NCBI GenBank assembly: GCA_031260825.1
Contig: JAISKS010000089.1
Coordinates: 1 to 5,731 of the forward strand
Reading direction: 5' to 3'
Length of the DNA: 5,731 bases
Origin: Bifidobacteriaceae bacterium
GTDB taxonomy: Bacteria; Actinomycetota; Actinomycetes; Actinomycetales; Bifidobacteriaceae
Shown: positions 1-5,731 of the stretch, in pieces
Layout: each line of letters opens with the position of its first letter
Position numbering within the stretch: position 1 is the first letter of the stretch
The notes under the pieces: model-generated
The model's database searches: none
What the model saw: the letters and a program-made list of their open reading frames with translations, nothing else
Told to the model about the DNA's origin: nothing
Made by a program: the position numbers and the translations under genes

Positions 1-117
1 AGTAATATAATTTAAATTTTGTGTTCTAAGTGAGTAATAAAATAAGTTTGCTATTAAATAAATTGCAGCAGTGATTATTGATGAATAAATAATTAAGTGA
101 TTTAATATTTTTTTCAT
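1..117 (-). CDS. Putative membrane-anchored protein, N-terminal 39 residues only (runs off window)
   Basis: Function not recognised. An ATG at 115-117 opens a frame that stays free of stops to the window edge, giving 39 residues that begin MKKILNHLIIYSS. Residues 2-3 are Lys, residues 8-30 are largely hydrophobic (runs of Leu, Ile, Ala, Tyr) and Arg 31 follows, as in an N-terminal transmembrane helix or uncleaved signal anchor; no signal-peptidase site is evident. It starts 12 bases after the NRPS stop, in the same reading frame as the NRPS, with no terminator between, so co-transcription is likely. A good Shine-Dalgarno is missing: the only AGGA is about 21 bases upstream, too far, so translation may be coupled to the NRPS. 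In such AT-rich DNA, 39 codons without a stop are unlikely by chance but not impossible. It might be a transporter, an export factor or an unrelated protein. Confidence 0.55.
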   Translation of the reverse strand, partial: MKKILNHLIIYSSIITAAIYLIANLFYYSLRTQNLNYIT

Positions 118-129
118 CAGACTTATTGA

Positions 130-3100
130 TTAAAAATATCCTAGACCATTTAAATACTCAATCATACTCTTTATATACTCAGATGATGTGCGCTCCCAAT
201 TCCAATTTTGACGAAGGAGAACTTGCGAAGTAAACGAATTGTCATAGTCTAGCCAAACAATAGGGTTGTCAGTTGAACCGGCATCGTATGCTATCATAGC
301 TGTCAAATGCTCTGTTTTATTAGGGTCTTTGAACGCTTGCTGAAGATTTTTCCTAAACTCATCATCTTCTACGAACTTTATATTTATACCAGATGACTGC
401 ATGATTTTCATTATATCGCCCATATAGTAGTCATATATAGTGTCTGGTGTAAATACTACCAAATCGCTAGGAAGCACCGAAAGCTTCAGAATCGCTTTGG
501 CGGTTAGGTCTATTGGTGTTAATGTGGTTTTTGTCCTGTATTCACTGATAGGATACTCACCTAGAACCGCATAGCCCTTTAAACTACCTACGAATGAGTT
601 AGATTTGAAGTTTATTTGAAACTCTCCATCAACATTACGCCCCATGAGGTTTCCTAGTCTCATAATCTTTGCATCGAGATTATCATTTACAATGTTTTCT
701 AGCACATAGCGCTCTGCTAAGAACTTCGAATGAGCGTATTGATTATCAAGAGACTGTCCGAAATACAGTTTTTTATCAGTAAGCACTGGGTCATTAAGTG
801 TTTTGTCAGTTGGAGAAAGCCCTGCAACTGAACCTGTAGAAACTTGAATAAGTCTTGCGTTTAGTGACATCGCTAAATCAGCAATATTCTTGGCACCTGT
901 AACATTTACTCGAGAAATAGAGTCATCGCTAGCAAAATGTGAGACGTTAGCTGCAGTATTTATCACTAAATCAAGGTCTAAATTTGATAGATTTATAACT
1001 AGTGAGTCGTCTGTTATATCTGTGTCAATTGCAAATATACGCTTACCAAAAAGCTCATCAAAAGAGTTTTCGAAATAGTAATATAGCATTGTTTTTAGTC
1101 TTAATTCGCTACTTTGGAAACTTCCTTTTCGAACTAAACAGTGCACAACGGTTTTGCCATCGTCAATTAATTCTTTTAAAATATGAGCGCCAAGGAAGCC
1201 TGTAGCACCAGAAAGTAATACGGATTTATATTCAAATAATTCAGGATTTATCGCTGATTTCACATCTTGAGCTTGAAGTAATTTGTCGATATTTGTATAG
1301 TCATAATCTTCAACAACCGAGTCAACAGCGATCTTTGCATCTTCATCAGAAAGCAAAGCTAAGGCTGCTGGAGACGGATTTTGGAAAATATCTGCGTATA
1401 CAATACGCGAGCCATCAGATTTAGTAAGACCTGCATTTTCGATTGCTACAAGGAGTCTTGTGGCAGAGATCGATGAACCGCCGATATTAAAGAAACTATC
1501 TGTTGCTGATACTGTATCGAGCTTTAATACTGACTTAAATACATCAATATACTTTTGTTCAACTTCATTTTTTGCTGCGATTATATCGCCTGTTGAGCGT
1601 GAATAATCAGGTGCAGGTAGCTGTTTACGGTCAACTTTGCCATTTTGATTAACCGGAATTTCATCTAAAATCATCGACGCAGAAGGTACCATATATGATG
1701 GAAGTTTCTCTAAAATAAACTCGTTTAATGCAGGAATACTGAATGCATCTGCATCTGTAACAATATACGCAACAGCGGCTTTGCCTCCTGCAGGAGCGTC
1801 TAAAGCCACAACTGCAGCATCAACTACATTATCAAATTCTCGAATGCGATTTTCGATTTCAGTAAGCTCAACGCGAAATCCGCGAATTTTTACTTGGAAA
1901 TCAGTACGTCCCATGACATCTAAATCGCCATTTTCAAGAAATCTACCAAGGTCTCCTGTTCGATAAAGTCTAGCATAATCGGGATTATCTGTAAATTGAT
2001 TATGAATAAATACTGCCTCAGTTTTTTCAGGATTATTTAGATATCCATATCCGACCTGCTCTCCAGCAATGCAAATCTCACCAGGAGCGAGAGTAGGGGC
2101 GATTTGATCATTTACATCAAGCACATAAACATTAATATTATCAGCAGGTTTGCCCACTGTTATCACATCAGTTTGCTCAGTAATCGACTTGGATGTAACG
2201 TATACTGTGTTTTCTGTAGGGCCATAAAGATTCACAACTGTAAAATTAGGTTGTTTAAATGGTACTAATTTTTCGCCACCAACAAATAATAATCTCAGGC
2301 TTTTATTATTAATTGTTTCTGCGAACTGACGACCAATTTGAGTAGTCATTAAGCCTGTAGTGACATTATTTTGCTCGTAATATTCATTAAGTTTTTCAAG
2401 ATCTAGTCGAATATCATCAGGTACAATCACGAGAGTTGCACCGCTACACATACTCCACCAAAAATCTGCCATGGAAGCGTCGAATCCAAATGAAGCATAG
2501 TTTGCGTAGTTATCATCATGAGAAAGTTTGAAATTTCTTATTGTCGAATTAGCACTCGCAACCATATTTGAATGACGAAGTTTGACGCCTTTAGGATTTC
2601 CAGTTGATCCAGATGTATATAAAATTATATGAGCATCGTCAGTTTCAGGCTTAGAAGCTGGGTTATATGGATGAAGAGTTTCTGGAAGATTATATATATC
2701 TTTTGTTAAAATTATATTTTCAGACGCTTTTGTTATGAAGTTTGGCACACGACCTTTCAAATCTTCATCAATAATTATCGCTTTAGCATCACTGTCTTCT
2801 AGCATAAACTCAAGTCTATCTGTTGGATATCCAGGATCAAGAGGTTGATAAAATGCACCGATTTTTACAGCTGCAAGAGCGGCTAAAAATATTAATTCAC
2901 ATTTTGCACCCATCACAGCAACACCGTCACCGCGTTTTATGCCCATAGATTCTAGCTTAGCAGCGATATTATCTGAAATTCTATCAACATCATTATATGA
3001 AAGTGTTATATCATTATAAATAATTGCATTATTATTTCCATTATATAAAACAGAGTTTTTGAACATATCAATTAATGTAAGTTGATTATTTTTAGGCGTT

Positions 3101-5731
3101 TGTTTGGCTTGGAAACTCTCTAGTATTGCGGCATTTGAGTCTGATACACCAGAGATTTCAGTAATATTTTTTTCAGCAGGTGAAGTAATATATTTATTCG
3201 TTACAGTTTGAAGAGTTTGGATGAAACCTTGCATAATCTGATCAGAATAGTGATTTCCATTATACTGAATTGTGAAATAAACTCCGTCAGTATTTTCCAT
3301 TGCTAAAATCGCAATATCAAATCCGAGCTTTTCAGCCTTTAAAGTCTCATTAATTATAGGCTGTCCGTCGATTTCATACTGATTCAAAACACCAAGTTCA
3401 GATGCAAAAACGATTGATGAATCGTAATTAAATTTATTGACAAACTCAACATAAGGATAGTTTTTATGAGTAATTCCTTCGTTTAATTTTGTAGCAGCTG
3501 ATTTTGCAAAATCTATAATACTTTTAGATTCTATGTCGATTTTTATTGGCAAAGTTTGTACAAACATACCAATAGTATTAGCTAATTTGGCGTTTTCTCG
3601 TCCCGATGAAATAGTACTGAAATATACTGATTTTGAATGAGTCCAAATAGAAATTGCGTGACTTACGGCAGATAATAGTACCGAAGAATCTGTAATACCA
3701 TTTGCGCTACAAAAACTGCGAAGTGCATAAGTGTTTATTTTTGCATCTATTTGTTTTTGGTTGCTTTCATCAGTGTTTGTATGGATATCTTGCTCAATTC
3801 GACTAGCATTTTCAAAGTCTGAAAATTCTTGTTCATAATATTTTATAGCATCAGAAGAGCTGTATTTGTCGGTTGATTCTAGGTTCGCATTTTGAATTAA
3901 ACTGATAGATTCAGTAGCAGTAACATTTCCATATTTTAAATATTGTAAAATCTCGTTTATAAATAAATCTAGAGAAACACCATCGAAGATTATATGATGA
4001 ATATCGAATAAAAATCTAACTTGACCGTCGACTGTAGCTAGTGTAAATCGATATAAACTATCTCTATTAATATTAAATGGACGCACAAAATTAGCTTTAA
4101 TATTATCAAATTCTTGAGAAGAAATTGATCCTAAATTTTCAATTTTTATTGCATCATCAGAAATTGATTGAATGATTTTATTATCAATTACATCGATTTT
4201 TATATTGAAACTAGGGTGAAGTTTAAATACAGTTTCTATTGCAGATTGAAGTTTTTCTGATGAAATAGCACCAGGAAATCCTAGATAAACTGGGATATTA
4301 TAAAGCATATTTTCTTCAGTTTTTATTGATTCAAAATATATACCTTTTTGCGATGAACTTAATTCGGCAGAAGTAGTATCTATTTTTGATAATGGGGTTG
4401 ACGACGAAGTAGCATTTTCAATTATTTTTTCAGTGAGTAATTTCTCAATATTTTCCGCTGTAGCATCCGCAAGAATATCTGTAACATCGGGTGAAACTCC
4501 AAATGTAGAATCTATATCTTGCTGAATTTTCATAACGCCAAGCGATGTTAATCCAACTGTAAATAGGTCTAAATCAGCAGTAAAATTGGGATGTCCAAGA
4601 GTGGCTTCAATTGATTTACGAATTTTTTCATAAAAATATGAGTTTGCTTGTGTGGCTTGAGTTGGTTCATTTATGGGCGCGTAATCAGGCTGAGGAAGCG
4701 ATTTTCTGTCGACTTTTCCATTTTGTGTAAGCGGAATTTCGTCAATCAAAACTGTTGCAGACGGTACCATATAATCTGGTAATTTATCTTTTATGAAATC
4801 ATTAAGATTTGATATTGAAAAGTCATTTTTATTAGGTACTACAATATACGCTACAGCGTTTTTGCCTCCAGTAGGGGTCTCCATAGGGACAACAGTTGCA
4901 TCAAGAATATTATCATATTCACGAATACGATTTTCGATTTCGCTGAGCTCAACTCTAAAACCGCGAATTTTTATTTGAAAATCAGTTCTTCCAAGAATTT
5001 CGATATTACCATCTGGCAAATATTTTGCTAAATCTCCTGTTTTATACATACGAGAATAGTCAGAATCGGTAGGTCTAAATGGGTTATTTTTAAATGCAGC
5101 TTCGGTTTTTTCAGGGTTATTTAGATAACCGTAGCCAACTTGGCGACCAGCAATATTGATTTCTCCTACTTCACCAATTTCGCAAAGTCCGCCATTTTCA
5201 TTGATAATATATAGGTCTAAATCTTGTGCAGGTTTTCCAATAGGCACATTATCATAGTATTTATCGACTTCAAAAGATGTTACCCAAACTGTCGCTTCTG
5301 TAGGGCCATATATGTTTAATAATCTATATTTTGGAGGTTTTGTTGGTACTAATTTTTCTCCACCGACAGCCAAAACTTTTAATGATTTATTATCAGTTGT
5401 ATCAACGAATTGCTTACCAACTTGAGTTGTAAGAAGTGTGCCTGTGACATTATTTTGTTCAAAAAACTCATTTAATTTATGAAGGTCTAATCGTAATTCA
5501 TCAGGTACAACTACGAGCGTCGCGCCTGCAGCTAATGTTACCCAAAGATCTCCCATAGAAACGTCAAAACCAAAAGATGCATACGCAGCCCAATTATCTT
5601 CACTAGTGATTTCGTAGGCTTTAATTGCGCTTGCGATGAAACTTACAATATTTGAATGTCTGAGTTCTACGCCTTTAGGGACGCCTGTTGAGCCAGATGT
5701 ATATAGGATAATATGAGCGTCTTCAGGTGTT
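130..5731 (-). CDS. Non-ribosomal peptide synthetase with terminal thioester reductase, A-T-C-A-T-R (5' end outside window)
   Basis: This large cytoplasmic assembly-line enzyme activates two amino acids, joins them by an amide bond and releases the product reductively as an aldehyde or alcohol. Numbering residues from the first complete codon (5730-5728), the 1866 visible residues hold A1 (1-350), T1 (363-436), C (454-858), A2 (884-1376), T2 (1383-1463) and R (1499-1866), ending at TAA 130-132. An ATG at 5554-5556 is not the start: the frame stays open to the window edge and residues 9-21 are the adenylation core LYTSGSTGVPKGV. By comparison with A2, about 145 residues of A1 are missing, and perhaps an upstream C domain or further modules. 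No thioesterase or epimerase is present. The order matches pyrazinone/dipeptide-aldehyde synthetases such as AusA, but orthology is not claimed. A short membrane-protein frame follows 12 bases downstream. The class is certain; the product is not. Confidence 0.97.
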   Translation of the reverse strand, partial: TPEDAHIILYTSGSTGVPKGVELRHSNIVSFIASAIKAYEITSEDNWAAYASFGFDVSMGDLWVTLAAGATLVVVPDELRLDLHKLNEFFEQNNVTGTLLTTQVGKQFVDTTDNKSLKVLAVGGEKLVPTKPPKYRLLNIYGPTEATVWVTSFEVDKYYDNVPIGKPAQDLDLYIINENGGLCEIGEVGEINIAGRQVGYGYLNNPEKTEAAFKNNPFRPTDSDYSRMYKTGDLAKYLPDGNIEILGRTDFQIKIRGFRVELSEIENRIREYDNILDATVVPMETPTGGKNAVAYIVVPNKNDFSISNLNDFIKDKLPDYMVPSATVLIDEIPLTQNGKVDRKSLPQPDYAPINEPTQATQANSYFYEKIRKSIEATLGHPNFTADLDLFTVGLTSLGVMKIQQDIDSTFGVSPDVTDILADATAENIEKLLTEKIIENATSSSTPLSKIDTTSAELSSSQKGIYFESIKTEENMLYNIPVYLGFPGAISSEKLQSAIETVFKLHPSFNIKIDVIDNKIIQSISDDAIKIENLGSISSQEFDNIKANFVRPFNINRDSLYRFTLATVDGQVRFLFDIHHIIFDGVSLDLFINEILQYLKYGNVTATESISLIQNANLESTDKYSSSDAIKYYEQEFSDFENASRIEQDIHTNTDESNQKQIDAKINTYALRSFCSANGITDSSVLLSAVSHAISIWTHSKSVYFSTISSGRENAKLANTIGMFVQTLPIKIDIESKSIIDFAKSAATKLNEGITHKNYPYVEFVNKFNYDSSIVFASELGVLNQYEIDGQPIINETLKAEKLGFDIAILAMENTDGVYFTIQYNGNHYSDQIMQGFIQTLQTVTNKYITSPAEKNITEISGVSDSNAAILESFQAKQTPKNNQLTLIDMFKNSVLYNGNNNAIIYNDITLSYNDVDRISDNIAAKLESMGIKRGDGVAVMGAKCELIFLAALAAVKIGAFYQPLDPGYPTDRLEFMLEDSDAKAIIIDEDLKGRVPNFITKASENIILTKDIYNLPETLHPYNPASKPETDDAHIILYTSGSTGNPKGVKLRHSNMVASANSTIRNFKLSHDDNYANYASFGFDASMADFWWSMCSGATLVIVPDDIRLDLEKLNEYYEQNNVTTGLMTTQIGRQFAETINNKSLRLLFVGGEKLVPFKQPNFTVVNLYGPTENTVYVTSKSITEQTDVITVGKPADNINVYVLDVNDQIAPTLAPGEICIAGEQVGYGYLNNPEKTEAVFIHNQFTDNPDYARLYRTGDLGRFLENGDLDVMGRTDFQVKIRGFRVELTEIENRIREFDNVVDAAVVALDAPAGGKAAVAYIVTDADAFSIPALNEFILEKLPSYMVPSASMILDEIPVNQNGKVDRKQLPAPDYSRSTGDIIAAKNEVEQKYIDVFKSVLKLDTVSATDSFFNIGGSSISATRLLVAIENAGLTKSDGSRIVYADIFQNPSPAALALLSDEDAKIAVDSVVEDYDYTNIDKLLQAQDVKSAINPELFEYKSVLLSGATGFLGAHILKELIDDGKTVVHCLVRKGSFQSSELRLKTMLYYYFENSFDELFGKRIFAIDTDITDDSLVINLSNLDLDLVINTAANVSHFASDDSISRVNVTGAKNIADLAMSLNARLIQVSTGSVAGLSPTDKTLNDPVLTDKKLYFGQSLDNQYAHSKFLAERYVLENIVNDNLDAKIMRLGNLMGRNVDGEFQINFKSNSFVGSLKGYAVLGEYPISEYRTKTTLTPIDLTAKAILKLSVLPSDLVVFTPDTIYDYYMGDIMKIMQSSGINIKFVEDDEFRKNLQQAFKDPNKTEHLTAMIAYDAGSTDNPIVWLDYDNSFTSQVLLRQNWNWERTSSEYIKSMIEYLNGLGYF
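133..1236 (-). other. Terminal thioester reductase domain (R, extended SDR fold)
   Basis: This domain releases the carrier-bound chain by hydride transfer from NAD(P)H, giving an aldehyde or, after a second reduction, an alcohol. It covers residues 1499-1866. The Rossmann dinucleotide motif GATGFLG (1508-1514) follows SVLLS. The strand ending CLVRK (Arg 1534, Lys 1535) places basic residues where the NADPH 2'-phosphate usually binds, so NADPH preference is inferred. Also present are NTAANVSHF (1591-1599), VSTGSVAG (1630-1637, active-site Ser/Thr), YAHSK (1665-1669, catalytic Tyr and Lys) and RLGNLMGR (1691-1698). These are hallmarks of the MxaA/Lys2/carboxylate-reductase family of release domains. 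The end at GLGYF looks natural for the fold. Confidence 0.95.
1342..1584 (-). other. Thiolation (peptidyl carrier) domain T2
   Basis: This carrier presents the acceptor amino acid to the C domain and then the dipeptidyl thioester to the R domain. It spans about residues 1383-1463. The motif SFFNIGGSSISATRLL is a canonical GGxS-type carrier signature with the phosphopantetheine serine at residue 1420 (TCG, 1471-1473). A linker of about 35 acidic residues leads into the reductase domain. Confidence 0.93.
1603..2646 (-). repeat. Direct repeat copy 2 (A2 coding segment)
   Basis: This is the second copy, matching 4681-5731. The segment GATLVIVPDD through EQNNV differs from copy 1 at only 6 of 27 residues, mostly conservatively. 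The more divergent parts include the substrate pocket just after motif A4 and the loop before motif A6. The N-terminal part of A2 (2647-3081) cannot be compared because the matching part of A1 is outside the window. Confidence 0.85.
1603..3081 (-). other. Adenylation domain A2 (complete)
   Basis: This domain activates the second amino acid and loads T2. Residues 884-1376 contain the full motif set: A1-type TLSYNDV (909-915), A2-type KIGAFYQPLDPGYP (956-969), A3 LYTSGSTGNPKGV (1037-1049), A4 FDASM (1083-1087), A5 NLYGPTE (1167-1173), A7 YRTGD (1256-1260), A8 GRTDFQVKIRGFRVEL (1274-1289) and A10 NGKVDRK (1363-1369, Lys 1365). The hand-aligned specificity code is D-A-A-L-F-G-L-V-Y-K, differing from A1 at five positions (236, 239, 299, 322 and 331 in GrsA numbering). 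The pocket is again non-polar, suggesting an aliphatic or aromatic substrate; no confident match to a characterised code is claimed. Confidence 0.96.
3157..4371 (-). other. Condensation domain (C)
   Basis: This domain forms the amide bond between the T1-bound donor and the T2-bound acceptor amino acid. It covers about residues 454-858 (roughly 405 residues, slightly short of the usual 430-450). Visible motifs are C1-like SSSQKGIYF (458-466), the active-site HHIIFDG (578-584, general-base His 579) and the C4/C5 region from STISSGREN to GMFVQTLPIKID (705-732). The intact HHxxxDG argues for an active enzyme. No epimerase-type signature was noticed, so an L-L condensation is the default reading, which is inference. 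The coding DNA here is clearly AT-richer than in the flanking domains. Confidence 0.93.
4423..4644 (-). other. Thiolation (peptidyl carrier) domain T1, atypical GLTSL motif
   Basis: This carrier holds the A1-activated residue on a phosphopantetheine arm, added to a serine by a PPTase. It spans about residues 363-436. The attachment segment reads DLFTVGLTSLG, with the modifiable serine at residue 396 (TCG codon, 4543-4545). The usual peptidyl-carrier consensus is G-G-[HDN]-S-[LI]; here the second Gly is Leu and the residue before Ser is Thr. The serine and flanking hydrophobics are kept, so the domain is probably functional. It is quite unlike T2 in the same protein. A Thr/Ser/Pro-containing linker (NATSSSTPLS) joins it to the C domain. 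Confidence 0.85.
4681..5731 (-). other. Adenylation domain A1 (partial, lacks N-terminal part)
   Basis: This domain activates an amino acid as the aminoacyl-AMP and loads it on T1. Visible residues 1-350 carry the P-loop-like core A3 (LYTSGSTGVPKGV, 9-21), A4 (FDVSM, 55-59), A5 (NIYGPTE, 139-145), A7 (YKTGD, 229-233), A8 (GRTDFQIKIRGFRVEL, 247-262) and A10 (NGKVDRK, 337-343, catalytic Lys 339). Aligning by eye to GrsA-PheA, the ten specificity positions read D-V-G-L-A-G-I-V-W-K (residues 56, 57, 60, 99, 121, 123, 140, 148, 149, 339). The only charged positions are the invariant Asp and Lys, so a hydrophobic, possibly aromatic, amino acid is inferred with low certainty. Motifs A1 and A2 lie beyond the window. 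The domain is strikingly similar to A2. Confidence 0.95.
4681..5731 (-). repeat. Direct repeat copy 1 (A1 coding segment)
   Basis: This is the first visible copy of the duplicated adenylation-domain sequence; its partner is 1603-2646. The copies lie about 3.08 kb apart in the same orientation. Over 4922-4992 against 1841-1911 I counted 60 of 71 bases identical without gaps. At protein level the stretch VGYGYLNNPEKTEA is identical in both. Similarity stops just after the PDY that follows motif A10, so the carrier domain is not part of the repeat. Confidence 0.85.

Noticed and set aside
79..119. Inverted repeat TGATGAA (79-85) / TTCATCA (113-119) next to a T-run, considered as a terminator after the NRPS.
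   Set aside because: Seven AT-rich base pairs with a 27-base loop make a weak hairpin, and it lies inside the downstream reading frame. No convincing terminator is present.
75..130. Short direct repeat TTATTGAT at 75-82 and 123-130, considered as an operator or attachment site.
   Set aside because: Eight bases in very AT-rich DNA are expected by chance, and nothing else supports a site.
890..1205. Two overlapping short plus-strand frames opposite the reductase domain.
   Set aside because: They overlap each other in different frames, lie antisense to strongly conserved coding sequence and show no recognisable features.
130..1250. C-terminal domain as a thioesterase or a separate reductase gene.
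   Set aside because: There is no GxSxG hydrolase motif in a fitting place; the GxxGxxG and YxxxK motifs indicate an SDR reductase, and the frame is continuous with T2.
1781..1966. A 61-codon plus-strand frame, and a similar one at 4793-4978.
   Set aside because: Both are antisense shadows of the same A7/A8 region in A2 and A1. They resemble each other only because the A domains are duplicated; no ribosome site or protein family is seen.
5554..5556. ATG as the start of the NRPS gene.
   Set aside because: The frame is open for 58 more codons to the window edge and these encode the adenylation core motif (LYTSGSTGVPKGV), so this Met is internal, between motifs A4 and A5.
130..5731. Archaeal (Methanobrevibacter-type) NRPS origin.
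   Set aside because: Reductase-ended NRPSs occur there, but the frequent CGN arginine codons are unlike those strongly AGA-biased genomes. Not excluded, only disfavoured.

Overview
The window is almost entirely one very long minus-strand gene for a non-ribosomal peptide synthetase (NRPS). Its 5' end lies beyond position 5731 and its TAA stop is at 130-132. The 1866 visible residues read, in order, A1 (cut at its N-terminus) - T1 - C - A2 - T2 - R. A = adenylation, T = thiolation/carrier, C = condensation, R = NAD(P)H-dependent thioester reductase. No thioesterase, epimerase or methyltransferase domain is seen. All core catalytic motifs that fall in the window look intact.

The enzyme logic is readable. 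A1 and A2 each activate an amino acid and load it on the neighbouring carrier. The single visible C domain joins them. The terminal R domain releases the thioester reductively as an aldehyde (or, after a second reduction, an alcohol). If A1 belongs to the loading module, the product is a dipeptide aldehyde, which in known A-T-C-A-T-R systems such as staphylococcal AusA cyclises and oxidises to a pyrazinone. The specificity pockets read by hand are hydrophobic and differ between A1 and A2, so two different non-polar or aromatic residues are plausible.

Downstream on the same strand, 12 bases after the NRPS stop, a second reading frame starts at 117 and runs off the window at position 1. It begins like a small or N-terminally anchored membrane protein. 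No terminator separates the two, so they are probably co-transcribed. The promoter and any other cluster genes lie outside the window.

Organism: the DNA is AT-rich, and base composition is uneven (C domain and the start of A2 about 17-33% GC in sampled lines, R domain about 38-45%). Arginine codons are mixed CGN and AGA. This fits a low-GC bacterium, possibly an anaerobic Firmicute or another gut or rumen bacterium, but nothing in the window fixes the taxon. No RNA genes, insertion sequences, CRISPR arrays or attachment sites were seen. The overall architecture is a known type; the points of interest are the A-domain duplication, the mismatched carrier domains, the atypical T1 motif, the uneven composition and the unidentified downstream gene.
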